Part shown: positions 18,790-27,337 of the stretch, in pieces
Layout: every line of letters starts with the position of its first letter
How positions within the stretch are numbered: position 1 is the first letter of the stretch
Source: a virus
DNA: 32,210 bases
Reading direction: 5' to 3' (one strand)
IMG/VR virus record: IMGVR_UViG_3300021963_000427
Coordinates: 1-32,210 of that record
Position numbers and translations under genes: made by a program
The notes under the pieces: model-generated
Told to the model about the DNA's origin: nothing
Databases searched by the model: none
Seen by the model: the letters and a program-made list of their open reading frames with translations, nothing else

Positions 18790-18820
18790 ACTAACTTGAC
18801 CAACCCTAGAGGAGTCAAAC

Positions 18821-19087
18821 ATGATTGAAAAACAATCAAACATTTCAACTCGTGGTGGCGCACGAGAAGGCGCAGGAAGACCTAAAGGAAGTCTTGATAA
18901 GGGCAATGCAGTCCTAAGAGAGATGATTCTGGAGGCTTTAGAAGGCGCAGGTGGCGTTTCTTATCTAATGGATAAGGCAGAGAGCCATCCACAGGCGTTC
19001 ATGGGACTAATCGGCAAAGTCTTGCCACTTCAGGTAACTGGAGAAGAAGGTAAAGACATTCAGATAAGCGTCCAATGGGCCAAGTAA
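18821..19087 (+). CDS. terS: Terminase small subunit-like protein
   Basis: This 88-aa protein begins with a basic Gly-Arg motif (TRGGAREGAGRPKGSLDKGN), a DNA-contacting element common at the start of small phage terminase subunits. A helical part follows (REMILEALEGAGGVSYLMDK, PQAFMGLIGKVLP). It is short for a TerS, but its position directly before TerL with a 13-base overlap supports the role: recognising the packaging site and stimulating TerL. AGAGGAG lies upstream of the ATG. Confidence 0.78.
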   Translation: MIEKQSNISTRGGAREGAGRPKGSLDKGNAVLREMILEALEGAGGVSYLMDKAESHPQAFMGLIGKVLPLQVTGEEGKDIQISVQWAK

Positions 19088-20337
19088 TCGAGATTCCTTA
19101 CGCACCCAGAAAACAACAGCTTGCTATCCATGAACTGATGGACAGTAAGCGTTTTGGTGTTGTTGTTGCTCATAGGCGCATGGGCAAGACTGTCTCTGCG
19201 ATTAACCATCTAATCAAGGACGCTATCCTTAACCAGAAGGAAGCACCTAGATACGCATACATTGCGCCTACCTATGGACAAGCTAAACGAGTGGCTTGGG
19301 ACTATCTCGTTAAGTATGCTGACCCACTAGGAGGCTCTAGCAATATCTCTGAGTTGCGAGTTGATTTCTGGGGTAGGCGTATCCAGCTTTATGGCTCTGA
19401 CAATCCAGAAGCCTTGCGTGGTCAATACTTTGATGGGGTAATCCTAGACGAGATTGGTGACCAGAATCCTAAGATTTGGACAGACATTATCAGACCTGCA
19501 CTAGCTGACAGAAAAGGCTGGTGTATGTTCATTGGTACACCCAAAGGTCATAACCACTTCAAAGAACTGCGAGACAGGGCAGAAACTGAGGATGGATGGG
19601 GTTTGCTAGAGTTCAAAGCCTCTGAGACAGGGGTTGTAGATGAGGTAGAACTCAAGGCTGCTCGTAATGAGATGGGTGAGGATAAGTACCGCCAAGAGTT
19701 TGAGTGTAGCTTTGACGCTGCTGTAGAAGGCTCTTACTATGGTCAGATTCTCAATGAACTAGAAGACAAACACCATATGCAAGACATTCCCAGAGAGGAA
19801 CTAAGCCGTACTTTTACAGCTTGGGACTTGGGTATGGGTGATTCAACGAGTATCTGGGTTGCTCAGTTAGTAGGTACTGAGGTGCGTCTAATTGACTACT
19901 ACGAGAATCATGGTGTTGGACTAGACCACTATGTGAAGTGGATTAGGGACAATGACTATGCAAAAGCAGAGCATATCTTGCCCCATGACGTAAGAGTTAG
20001 GGAGTTAGGTTCTGGCAAAAGCCGACTAGAGATGCTTGAGGAAGCAGGACTAGAGATAAAGATTGCCCCGAGGATGGGCTTAGATGATGGCATCCAAGCT
20101 GTCAGAAGGTTGCTGCCAAGGTGCTGGTTCAATGTTCCTAAAGTCCAGACAGGGCTGAACTGCCTGAGAAACTACCGCAGAGATTACGATGAAAAGCGTA
20201 AGATTTTCTATGAGCGTCCATTGCATGACTGGTCATCGCATGGCTCGGACTCATTCCGATACTTAGCCCTTGGACTTGATGAAGGTCATTCAACTTGGGA
20301 TAAGCCTATTAACCAAATGCCGAAATGGATTGTCTAA
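19075..20337 (+). CDS. terL: Terminase large subunit
   Basis: This 420-aa protein has both enzyme domains. The ATPase shows Walker A, AHRRMGKT (Lys38, Thr39), and Walker B, GVILDEIGD (Asp125, Glu126), followed by the coupling motif MFIGTPKG. The RNase H-like nuclease shows TAWDLGMGDSTS (Asp251), HILPHDVR (Asp304) and SDSFRYLAL (Asp392). It pumps DNA into the procapsid through the portal and cuts the concatemer. It overlaps TerS, and its stop overlaps the next start (TAATG). Packaging strategy cannot be read from this; the circular map is compatible with headful packaging. Confidence 0.95.
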   Translation: MGQVIEIPYAPRKQQLAIHELMDSKRFGVVVAHRRMGKTVSAINHLIKDAILNQKEAPRYAYIAPTYGQAKRVAWDYLVKYADPLGGSSNISELRVDFWGRRIQLYGSDNPEALRGQYFDGVILDEIGDQNPKIWTDIIRPALADRKGWCMFIGTPKGHNHFKELRDRAETEDGWGLLEFKASETGVVDEVELKAARNEMGEDKYRQEFECSFDAAVEGSYYGQILNELEDKHHMQDIPREELSRTFTAWDLGMGDSTSIWVAQLVGTEVRLIDYYENHGVGLDHYVKWIRDNDYAKAEHILPHDVRVRELGSGKSRLEMLEEAGLEIKIAPRMGLDDGIQAVRRLLPRCWFNVPKVQTGLNCLRNYRRDYDEKRKIFYERPLHDWSSHGSDSFRYLALGLDEGHSTWDKPINQMPKWIV

Positions 20338-20516
20338 TGTATGTAGAGCGTCAGGGTATAAATTTGGCCCCAAAAGTGAAAGAACTTGAATTAAGAATCG
20401 AAATGTTGGAAAATGTCATTAAGGAGTTAAAATCGGACAAACCCCGAATGGGACGCCCTCCAAAGGACAAAAATGCAACAGAACGAACTGAAGTCAATCC
20501 TGCAATCGGAGATTGA
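20337..20516 (+). CDS. Small coiled-coil protein between terminase and portal
   Basis: This 59-aa protein is read from the ATG at 20337 (TAATG with TerL); an in-frame ATG at 20325 is also possible. It has a short coiled coil (VKELELRIEMLENVIKELKS) and then a basic hook, RMGRPPKDKN. Short proteins of this plan are common next to terminases. It may help packaging through DNA or TerL contact. It overlaps the portal gene by 44 bases. Confidence 0.75.
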   Translation: MYVERQGINLAPKVKELELRIEMLENVIKELKSDKPRMGRPPKDKNATERTEVNPAIGD

Positions 20517-22605
20517 TGATGCTATTGGCTACATTGAAACAGAAACTGTTGACCAGCGCAAACAGGCTCTGGAAGCGTATCTACGACAGCCATATGGCAA
20601 TGAAGTTGAGGGTAAGTCTCAAATCGTTACTGGAGAAGTAGCAGAAGCGATTGATGGTGCGTTACCTAGCTTAGTTCGTATTTTCACAGGCTCAGATAAT
20701 ATTGTTATCTTTGAGCCACAAGGCCCACAAGACGAAGCGTCTGCAAAGCAAGCTACTGATTATTGCAATTGGGTGTTCTTGCGTGACAACGAAGGCGTAG
20801 CCATTCTGCATGACTGGTTCAAAGATGCTTTGATGCAAAAGAACGGCATCATTAAGGCATATTGGGAAAACAAAGAAGACATTACAAAAGAGCGTTACTT
20901 TGACTTGTCTGATGACGAGTTAGCAATGCTAATGAGTGATGAAACAATGGAAATTGTCGAGCAAGATACGACAGAGTTTCCAATCTATGACCCAATGGGT
21001 CAGCCAGTCATTGACCCAACTGGTATGCCAGTCATGGGTTCTACGCACAATGTCGTAGTCCAAAAGCGTAAGAAATCAGGCAAAGTCACGATTGAGAATG
21101 TTCCTCCAGAGGAGTTCTTGATTAGCAAGAAGGCTCGTACTATTGCTGATAGCCCATTCGTAGCCCATCGTCAGATGTTGACTCGTAGTGACTTGATTGC
21201 TATGGGGTTCAATAAGAAGCAAGTTGAAGGCTTGCAGATGGATGATGCTTTGGCATATACGCCAGAGCGTGTTGCTCGTTATTCTGCTGGTGAGCAACCT
21301 TATCAAGTGCAGACTGATGACCCATCAATGCAAGAGATTGAGGTCTTTGAGTGCTATGTCAAAACTGATATGAATGGCAAAGGTATTGCTGCTCTGACTC
21401 AGGTTTTCTACGCATCAAACGAGATTCTCCAAGATGAGGATGGTAAGGAAATGGTTGAAGAAGTGGACTATGTTCCTTTCCATTCAATCTGCCCAATCCC
21501 AATTCCGCACAAGTTCTTTGGCAACTCACTTGCTGACAGAACAACTGACTTGCAACTGATTAAGACTACTATCACTCGTCAGATGTTGGATAACTTATAT
21601 CTGACAAACAATGCACGAGTGGTTGCTGTTGAAGGTCAGGTAAACCTTGATGACTTGCTTACATCTACTGCTGGTGGTGTGATTCGTGCCAAGTCACCTA
21701 ATGCTGTTCAACAACTGGTTGTGCAGAATGTGGCATCTCAGGCTTTCCCAATGCTTCAATACTTGGATACAGTCCAGTCTAAGCGTACTGGTGTGTCTGA
21801 TGCTTCACAAGGTCTTGACCCTGCTATCTTGCAGAATGTCACAGCAGCAGCAGTTGCCTCGATGCAACAAGCTGGCGCAGGTAAGATTGAATTGATGGCT
21901 CGAATCTTTGCAGAGACTGGTGTTAAGTCTTTGTTCCAAGGCATATTGCACCTGCTTTGCAAATACCAAGATAAAGCACGAATGGTGCGTATGCGTGGTG
22001 AGTTTGTAGAGTTTGACCCTCGTACATGGGCTAACCAATACGATGTTTCTATCAATGTTGGTTTGGGTGCTGGTAACCGACAAGAGCAGATGGCTATGTT
22101 GTCAATGGTTCTGGCTAAACAAGAGCAGTTGATTGCTCAGTACGGCCCTGCCAATCCTTATGTCTCCCCTGCTCAATATCGTGCTACTTTGGGACGCATG
22201 GTTGAGATTGCTGGCTTTAAGGATTCTGGTGAGTTCTATAAGGCGATTACACCAGAGCAAGACCAGATGCTCTCGAATCCTCCTCCACAACAACAACAAA
22301 TGCCTCCAGAAGTGCAAGCAATCATGGCTCGGACACAGGCTGAGATTCAAGCTAATCAAGCTAAAGCACAAGCTGACATTCAGTTGAAGCAACAGCAACA
22401 ACAGATTGACATGGAGATGGCACAACAGAAGGCTGCTCTTGAGATGCAATTGATGCGTGAGAAAGAAGCTGCTAAGTTGATGCTTGAGCGTGAGAAACAA
22501 CAAGCTTACTTTGCTATGAAGCAACAAGAGTTTGAAGCAGAAGCCCAATTGAAAGCAATGAAAATTGGTGCTGGCATTACATCCAATGTAGAGATTAAGG
22601 GATAA
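20473..22605 (+). CDS. Portal protein, P22-like
   Basis: This 710-aa protein is near the length of the P22 portal (725 aa). Supporting features: an amino-terminal helical region ending in SLVRIFTGSDNIVIFEP; a core with PPEEFLISKKARTIADSPFV and PHKFFGNSLADRTTDLQLIK; and a long helix, QMLDNLYLTNNARVV. It ends in a glutamine-rich coiled coil (about residues 610-700), as in barrel-type portals. It forms the dodecameric DNA channel at one capsid vertex and docks TerL. AAAGGA precedes the ATG. Assignment is strong from sequence pattern and position. Confidence 0.92.
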   Translation: MQQNELKSILQSEIDDAIGYIETETVDQRKQALEAYLRQPYGNEVEGKSQIVTGEVAEAIDGALPSLVRIFTGSDNIVIFEPQGPQDEASAKQATDYCNWVFLRDNEGVAILHDWFKDALMQKNGIIKAYWENKEDITKERYFDLSDDELAMLMSDETMEIVEQDTTEFPIYDPMGQPVIDPTGMPVMGSTHNVVVQKRKKSGKVTIENVPPEEFLISKKARTIADSPFVAHRQMLTRSDLIAMGFNKKQVEGLQMDDALAYTPERVARYSAGEQPYQVQTDDPSMQEIEVFECYVKTDMNGKGIAALTQVFYASNEILQDEDGKEMVEEVDYVPFHSICPIPIPHKFFGNSLADRTTDLQLIKTTITRQMLDNLYLTNNARVVAVEGQVNLDDLLTSTAGGVIRAKSPNAVQQLVVQNVASQAFPMLQYLDTVQSKRTGVSDASQGLDPAILQNVTAAAVASMQQAGAGKIELMARIFAETGVKSLFQGILHLLCKYQDKARMVRMRGEFVEFDPRTWANQYDVSINVGLGAGNRQEQMAMLSMVLAKQEQLIAQYGPANPYVSPAQYRATLGRMVEIAGFKDSGEFYKAITPEQDQMLSNPPPQQQQMPPEVQAIMARTQAEIQANQAKAQADIQLKQQQQQIDMEMAQQKAALEMQLMREKEAAKLMLEREKQQAYFAMKQQEFEAEAQLKAMKIGAGITSNVEIKG

Positions 22606-22608
22606 ATC

Positions 22609-23076
22609 ATGGCATCAGCAGCATTAGATTGGGCATTGGCAAACGGCATTAGCCAAGACCAGTATTACCAAAACATATTTGATTATGTAAATGCAAATCG
22701 TGGTTCAAACGATGTTCAGCTACGAGCAGAAATGGACAGGCTAGGCGTTAGCCCAGAAGATGTAGCTGCTGCAACTGGCGTTCCTTTGGCTGGTGTTCAG
22801 ACTCGATACAACGTAGCTGACGAAGGTACTGGTGGCTATGTTGCGCCATCAAATGTTGGTGCTTCAGTAGGACTAACTTGGGGACTTAACAATGGAATGA
22901 CCCAAGCACAGATTGACCAAAATATCTTTGATTTTGTTAATGCCAATCGTGGATTGAATGATGTTCAGTTGGCTGCTGAGATGGACAGATTGGGCATTAG
23001 CCCTAATGATGTTGCTCGTGCTACTGGCGTTAGTTATGAAAGCGTAGCAGGACGCTACAACGCTGCTAAGACTGGT
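22609..23076 (+). repeat. Tandem in-gene duplication, two modules of about 250 bases
   Basis: The coding DNA for residues about 1-75 and about 82-157 repeats with clear base similarity (for example TTTGATTATGTAAATGC versus TTTGATTTTGTTAATGC). Most differences are at silent positions. This indicates duplication followed by selection on the protein. Confidence 0.78.
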
Positions 23077-23700
23077 AATGTTGGTGGAACTAACAACACT
23101 CCAATTGTTGATATTTTTACTGGTTACACAACACCTCCAGTTACACAACCTCCTCAGCCCCCAAAGCCTCCACAGCCTCCAATTACACAACCTCCGATTA
23201 CAAAGCCTCCAGTTGTTACAACACCAACAACTGTAACGCCAACATTTACATTTGACCCTGCAAAAGTTAACCAACAGAATGTAACTGCTGGTCAACTGCG
23301 TGAGTTGTTCCCATCATTTGCAGAATCTAGGCGTTTGGCTGGTGAAATGGTTGCTAATCGTCCATCTACACAAAGCATTGTGAATATGATTCAAGGTGGT
23401 TCTGGTATTGTTAATCCAACCATTACCAATCCAACAGTTAGACCAACAGCTACAGTTGCGCCTCCTACTAGCTTAATGGATGCTTGGTCAGCAGCAGAGG
23501 CATCTGGTAACTATGGTAATGTCGCTAATATGCTTAAAGGCTTGACTACTGCTGACTTGCGTAACTATGGTGCATCTGATGCAGATATTGCCTACATTAC
23601 ATCTCGGCCACAAATAGCAGGTATGTTCCCAACTGCAACAACTGCTGGTGCAACTGCTGCCCCATCATTGAATAATGTGTTAAGCATGATTTCTAAGTGA
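22609..23700 (+). CDS. Head-region protein with two tandem helical modules and a Pro-rich linker
   Basis: This 363-aa protein has two copies of a module of about 65-70 aa: residues about 5-70 (ALDWALANGISQDQYYQNIF; DRLGVSPEDVAAATGV) and about 87-153 (GLTWGLNNGMTQAQIDQNIF; DRLGISPNDVARATGV). Each ends in an HTH-like VSPEDVAAATGV pattern. A proline-rich linker (about 174-205, PPQPPKPPQPP) follows. The carboxy half includes SLMDAWSAAEASGNYGNVAN, perhaps a diverged third unit. No enzymatic motif is seen. Located between portal and scaffold, it is likely a virion or assembly protein; the role is unknown. Confidence 0.82.
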   Translation: MASAALDWALANGISQDQYYQNIFDYVNANRGSNDVQLRAEMDRLGVSPEDVAAATGVPLAGVQTRYNVADEGTGGYVAPSNVGASVGLTWGLNNGMTQAQIDQNIFDFVNANRGLNDVQLAAEMDRLGISPNDVARATGVSYESVAGRYNAAKTGNVGGTNNTPIVDIFTGYTTPPVTQPPQPPKPPQPPITQPPITKPPVVTTPTTVTPTFTFDPAKVNQQNVTAGQLRELFPSFAESRRLAGEMVANRPSTQSIVNMIQGGSGIVNPTITNPTVRPTATVAPPTSLMDAWSAAEASGNYGNVANMLKGLTTADLRNYGASDADIAYITSRPQIAGMFPTATTAGATAAPSLNNVLSMISK

Positions 23701-23707
23701 GAAAACC

Positions 23708-24757
23708 ATGAACTATCAAGAACTGGTTAGTTTAGTTGGTGGAAGCAATCCTCAGAGTGCTACTTATGAGGACATTGTTTCTGGCATCCAGAGCCAGTAT
23801 CGTCCACAGACTCAGTTTGCGCCTACTCGTTCATTGCTAGACTCAATTGGTGCATTAGTTCCTGACCAACCAAGAATTGCCTATGGCGCATTGTTGCAAC
23901 CTAAAGGTCTACCAGCTTCTGTAAATCTTGGTGGCTCAATTAAGAATCCTGATGCAGCAGCAAGCGTAGATTCTGGCGATATTAAATTAGGCACAGAAAC
24001 AGCCAACACAGGTTTAGGTGGTGGCAGAGATTTGTCTGGTACGCTGATTTACAACAATGATTTCAGCAATACTGGAACAGGTGGTTTGTCAGGGGTTACA
24101 GGTGGTGGTAGTAATGTTGCTACTACTGGTGCTGTAATGAGTGGTCTAGGCGTATTGGCAGGTAACTCAGATTTAGCTAAAGTTGGTGGATTGACAAACA
24201 TTGCTGGTCAACTGCTTAACGCTGGTAGCGCAGAGGATGTATTAAATACTCTTGGCAATGTAGCAATTGGTTTGAGTGGAAACGCTGGAACTGTTGGTAG
24301 CGTAGTAGGTGGATTGACTGATAACACATCATTGTTGGCTAACAGTTTGTTGTCTTTGACTAGCCCACAACTCTCTGCATTGAATACGATTTCCAATGCT
24401 CTTACAGGTTATAGCTTTGGTGATATTGTTAATGGCGTGGTAAATACCCCAGAGGGAACAGTTGATGAATATGGTTTGCTAGGCGCAGCCAATATTGCTA
24501 GAACTGCCGATGCAAGTCGTAAGGCTTCTGGTGCTGCTTATGACAATTTAGCAGAAAATGACCTGCGAGTATTGGCTGAACTTGGCGATACAGAAGCTGT
24601 GGCTACTTTGGCTAACAGGGCTAGTGGCTCTACATACAACCCAATCACAGACCTTGGTACAGCTAATGGGGCAAGCTACTGGAATCTATTTACTCCTGTT
24701 GGTGGCAATGCTGCCAAGATAATCCAACGAGAAACAGCAGGGACAAGCCTAATATGA
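23708..24757 (+). CDS. Glycine-rich head-region protein, unknown
   Basis: This 349-aa protein is rich in Gly, Ala, Asn, Ser and Leu with no charged domains. The middle has alternating apolar segments (GAVMSGLGVLAGNSDLAKVG; NVAIGLSGNAGTVGSVVGGL), suggesting membrane-active or tightly packed helices. The end (ASYWNLFTPVGGNAAKIIQR) overlaps the next gene by ATGA. Such proteins in podoviruses can be minor head or ejected proteins. I do not recognise a family. GAGAAAA precedes the ATG. Confidence 0.78.
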   Translation: MNYQELVSLVGGSNPQSATYEDIVSGIQSQYRPQTQFAPTRSLLDSIGALVPDQPRIAYGALLQPKGLPASVNLGGSIKNPDAAASVDSGDIKLGTETANTGLGGGRDLSGTLIYNNDFSNTGTGGLSGVTGGGSNVATTGAVMSGLGVLAGNSDLAKVGGLTNIAGQLLNAGSAEDVLNTLGNVAIGLSGNAGTVGSVVGGLTDNTSLLANSLLSLTSPQLSALNTISNALTGYSFGDIVNGVVNTPEGTVDEYGLLGAANIARTADASRKASGAAYDNLAENDLRVLAELGDTEAVATLANRASGSTYNPITDLGTANGASYWNLFTPVGGNAAKIIQRETAGTSLI

Positions 24758-24996
24758 CAGATAAAGTGCTTTTGGCTCAATGGGCTAAAAACTTACTGAA
24801 TGATGACTTTTTCAAAGAAGTATTAGATAATTTGAAAAAAGAACAGATTAGTGTAATAATTAACACAAGTGCAGAAGAATCTGATAGGCGTGAAGACGCT
24901 TACAGGCACATAAAGACATTAGAACTAATTACAGGACACCTAGAAGGCTTGGCCTCGGAAACTGTGATTAGAGATAAGAAGTGGAAGATTCTGTAG
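24754..24996 (+). CDS. Small helical protein before scaffold (80 aa)
   Basis: This 80-aa protein (MTDKVLLAQWAKNLLNDDFF and on) is helical and charged, with EESDRREDAYRHIKTLELIT in the second half. Similar short proteins sit before the scaffold in podovirus head operons. It may be a small packaging or portal-associated factor, but nothing proves this. It starts on an ATGA overlap. Its stop codon lies within the first stem of a hairpin array leading to the scaffold gene. Confidence 0.78.
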   Translation: MTDKVLLAQWAKNLLNDDFFKEVLDNLKKEQISVIINTSAEESDRREDAYRHIKTLELITGHLEGLASETVIRDKKWKIL

Positions 24997-25039
24997 CCTA
25001 AAAGCTACACCTCCGTCCAGAAGGTGTCTGGCGATTTTT
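24992..25039 (+). promoter_or_regulatory. Attenuator-like overlapping hairpins before scaffold/capsid genes
   Basis: Three stems compete. Stem 1: TGTAGC (24992-24997) with GCTACA (25004-25009). Stem 2: ACACCT (25007-25012) with AGGTGT (25022-25027). Stem 3: CCAGA (25017-25021) with TCTGG (25027-25031), followed by CGA and TTTTT (25035-25039). Stems 1 and 3 can coexist; stem 2 excludes both. This geometry resembles a transcription attenuator or a tuned read-through terminator. Confidence 0.6.
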
Positions 25040-25049
25040 GAGATGACAA

Positions 25050-25985
25050 ATGGAAAACACCAACCCACAAGGGAGTGAAAGCCTAGATGTAAACCAAGCC
25101 GCTTCAGCGTTAATGGGACTAATGGGTGATTCAGAGGAAGCCGAACAAGGCCAAACCGAAGAACAGTCAGAGGAACTACAAGCGTCTGATGAATCTGATG
25201 CCGAGTATTCTGAGGAAGAAGAAGTCGAGCAACCAAAGCCTAGATATAAAGTCAAAGCTGCTGGTGAGGAGATTGAAGTTGACGAAGAAGAACTCATCAA
25301 AGGTTATCAGCAAGGTGTAGATTACACGAAAAAGTCTCAGGCTTTAGCTGAACAACGCAAAGCTGTAGAAGCAGAGCGTATTCACTTAGAGCAGGTGAAA
25401 CAAGAACGACAGGCATATGCCCAGAAGTTGCAAGCGTTGGATAGCTTCCTTACGCAGCAAAATAAGGGTGTGGACTTAGATGTTCTAAAGGAAACAGACC
25501 CTATCGGTTATGCCGTAGCGGTAGCTGAACAGAATCAGCGTGAGAAGCAGTTAGCAGTAGTAAGGCAAGAACAGCAACGCATTGCACAACAGCAACAAGC
25601 CGAGCAACAAGCCTCTTTGCAAAACCATCTCCGTCAAGAATCTGAGAAGCTAGTTGGTCTGATTCCTGAGTTAGCTACGCCACAGGGTGATGCGATTCGG
25701 AAACAAATCCGTGATTATGCGAAGTCTGTTGGGTGGACTGACCAAGAACTCAGTTCCGTTTATGACTCTCGGGCTGTGGTGAGTTTGTATAAAGCAATGA
25801 AGTATGAGCAACTTCAAAAGAGTAAGCCTGAAGTAACCAAGAAACTTCAAGCTGCTCCTAAGATGATGCGTTCTGGGACTTCTGTGCCTCCTACAAAGTC
25901 ATCACAAGATAAACAGGTTATGCAGAGGTTGCGTGAAACTGGAAAAGTCCAAGACGCTGCTCGAGCATTTGAACGATTCTTTTAA
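25050..25985 (+). CDS. Scaffolding protein
   Basis: This 311-aa protein is typical of podovirus scaffolds: a very acidic first part (about residues 27-62, EEAEQGQTEEQSEELQASDE, EEEEVEQ), a short KYKV..GEEIEVDEEELIKGYQ-type segment near 65-90, a long Gln/Glu coiled coil (about 95-205), and a basic helical end (about 290-311, MQRLRETGKVQDAARAFERF) that would contact the capsid protein. It directs procapsid assembly and leaves before or during packaging. It lies immediately upstream of the capsid gene and downstream of a hairpin array. Confidence 0.88.
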   Translation: MENTNPQGSESLDVNQAASALMGLMGDSEEAEQGQTEEQSEELQASDESDAEYSEEEEVEQPKPRYKVKAAGEEIEVDEEELIKGYQQGVDYTKKSQALAEQRKAVEAERIHLEQVKQERQAYAQKLQALDSFLTQQNKGVDLDVLKETDPIGYAVAVAEQNQREKQLAVVRQEQQRIAQQQQAEQQASLQNHLRQESEKLVGLIPELATPQGDAIRKQIRDYAKSVGWTDQELSSVYDSRAVVSLYKAMKYEQLQKSKPEVTKKLQAAPKMMRSGTSVPPTKSSQDKQVMQRLRETGKVQDAARAFERFF

Positions 25986-26000
25986 ATTTGGAGTATTAAC

Positions 26001-26951
26001 ATGGCTACATATCAAACATATACCGCTATCGGTATGCGCGAAGACCTCTCTGATGTAATCTATAACATCAGCCCAACAGACACACCTTTCATGTCTTCTA
26101 TTGGCAAGACAAAGGCTACTGCTGTTCTGCACGAGTGGCAGACTGACAGCTTGGCTGCTGCTACTTTGTCAAACTTTGCAGTTGAGGGTGCAACAGCATC
26201 TGACGCTACTATGTCTCCAACAACTCGTGTTGGCAACCGCACTCAAATCGCTCAGAAAACAATCAAGATTTCTGGCACTTTGCAGTCTGTTGACAAAGCT
26301 GGTCGTAAGTCTGAAAAGGCTTATCAGTTGGCTAAAGCCTCTGCTGAAATCAAGCGTGACATGGAAACATCATTGTTGAGCAACCAGATTGCTGCCAATG
26401 GTGACTCCACTACTGCTCGTAAATTGGGTGGTCTGCAAGCATGGCTGAACAGCAACTACTCTGGTGGTACTGATGGTGTTGCTGGTTCTTTGGGTACAAC
26501 TGCTCGTGTAAACGGCACAAACCGCACTTTCACAGAAGCCTTGTTGCAATCTGTTGTTAAGAGCGTTTATGCTTCTGGTGGCAACCCCAAAGTGTTGATG
26601 GTCAACCCTGCGCACAAGCAAGTGGTTTCAGCTTTTGCTGGTATCGCTGCACAGCGTTTCATGGCCCCTGCCAACACACCAACCACAATCGTGGCTGCTG
26701 CTGATGTGTACATGAGCGATTTCGGTACAATTTCTGTTGTTCCTAACCGCTTCATGACTTCTACCAACTCATGCGATGAGACAGCATTTGTGCTTGACCC
26801 CGACATGGCTGCTGTTGCTTACCTGCGTCCTTTCCAGACCAACGAGTTGGCTGTGACTGGTGACAATGAGTCTACACAGTTGTTGGCTGAGTACACCTTG
26901 GAAGTTAAAAACCAAGCTGCACACGGCATTATTGCTGACTTGACACCTTAA
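26001..26951 (+). CDS. Major capsid protein, SU10-like (DUF5309) type
   Basis: This 316-aa protein is preceded by GGAGTATTAAC. It begins with the family hallmark (YTAIGMREDLSDVIYNISPT, DTPFMSSIGKTKATAVLHEW) and continues with RVGNRTQIAQKTIKISGTLQ and EIKRDMETSLLSNQ. The pattern belongs to the SU10-like major capsid group, which adopts the HK97 fold. The codons look more strongly biased than elsewhere, as expected for the most abundant virion protein. A strong terminator lies just downstream. Confidence 0.92.
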   Translation: MATYQTYTAIGMREDLSDVIYNISPTDTPFMSSIGKTKATAVLHEWQTDSLAAATLSNFAVEGATASDATMSPTTRVGNRTQIAQKTIKISGTLQSVDKAGRKSEKAYQLAKASAEIKRDMETSLLSNQIAANGDSTTARKLGGLQAWLNSNYSGGTDGVAGSLGTTARVNGTNRTFTEALLQSVVKSVYASGGNPKVLMVNPAHKQVVSAFAGIAAQRFMAPANTPTTIVAAADVYMSDFGTISVVPNRFMTSTNSCDETAFVLDPDMAAVAYLRPFQTNELAVTGDNESTQLLAEYTLEVKNQAAHGIIADLTP

Positions 26952-27010
26952 TCTAAGGTAACCCCGAAAAATGCCTCAGACTTAACCCTCTGGGGCATTT
27001 TCTTTTCTAC
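26945..27010 (+). terminator. Strong intrinsic terminator after capsid gene
   Basis: AATGCCTCAGA (26970-26980) pairs over 11 positions (one G-U) with TCTGGGGCATT (26989-26999) around an eight-base loop. TTTCTTTTCT follows. A smaller stem, ACCTTA with TAAGGT (26945-26959), overlaps the stop codon of the capsid gene. This should cut most transcripts after the capsid gene. Confidence 0.88.
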
Positions 27011-27016
27011 CCAAAC

Positions 27017-27025
27017 TGATAGAAT
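27017..27025 (+). promoter_or_regulatory. Candidate extended -10 promoter after capsid terminator
   Basis: TGATAGAAT is an extended -10 whose last base is six bases before the ATG at 27032. A transcript starting seven bases after the box would begin at the ATG. No Shine-Dalgarno site precedes this gene, so leaderless translation is possible. Confidence 0.5.
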
Positions 27026-27031
27026 TAGTGT

Positions 27032-27337
27032 ATGGAAAAGATTAGAGAAACTGCTGTTCATGCCGATGGTGAAGGTGGCATCATCATTCAAACTCGTCAA
27101 GACGTTTCTGCTATTGTTGAGCAGAACAAAAAGGAATATAACTCCTTTGATGAACGAGCAAGATGGTCTGACAACTTGTTTGGCAACAAGGTTGCATCTA
27201 TCCCATTGACAGTTATTGATGACCTTAACAAACAAGGCATCATGCGTGGTTATGCTGTTGTTGATGATAAGCGTTTTGCCGCTTTCCTAAATGACCCATT
27301 GAATCGTGCATGGCGCACTAGAACAGGAGTTGTATGA
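27032..27337 (+). CDS. Small protein between capsid and adaptor genes (101 aa)
   Basis: This 101-aa protein (MEKIRETAVHADGEGGIIIQ and on) contains QDVSAIVEQNKKEYNSFDER, IPLTVIDDLNKQGIMRG and an end, FLNDPLNRAWRTRTG. This pattern is shared by short proteins coded after the capsid gene in many podoviruses; their role is not known. It has no ribosome site, and a -10 box lies six bases from its ATG. The stop overlaps the adaptor start (ATGA). Confidence 0.82.
   Translation: MEKIRETAVHADGEGGIIIQTRQDVSAIVEQNKKEYNSFDERARWSDNLFGNKVASIPLTVIDDLNKQGIMRGYAVVDDKRFAAFLNDPLNRAWRTRTGVV

Noticed and set aside
22102-22548. - strand Leu-rich ORF of 148 aa that looks membrane-like
   Set aside because: It is the antisense of the Gln/Lys-rich coiled coil of the portal (CAA/CAG read as TTG/CTG), not a membrane protein.
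22873-23295. - strand Cys/Trp/Arg-rich ORF of 140 aa
   Set aside because: Antisense to the proline-rich linker of the 363-aa protein; Trp-Arg-Leu runs are a mirror of CCT/CCA repeats.
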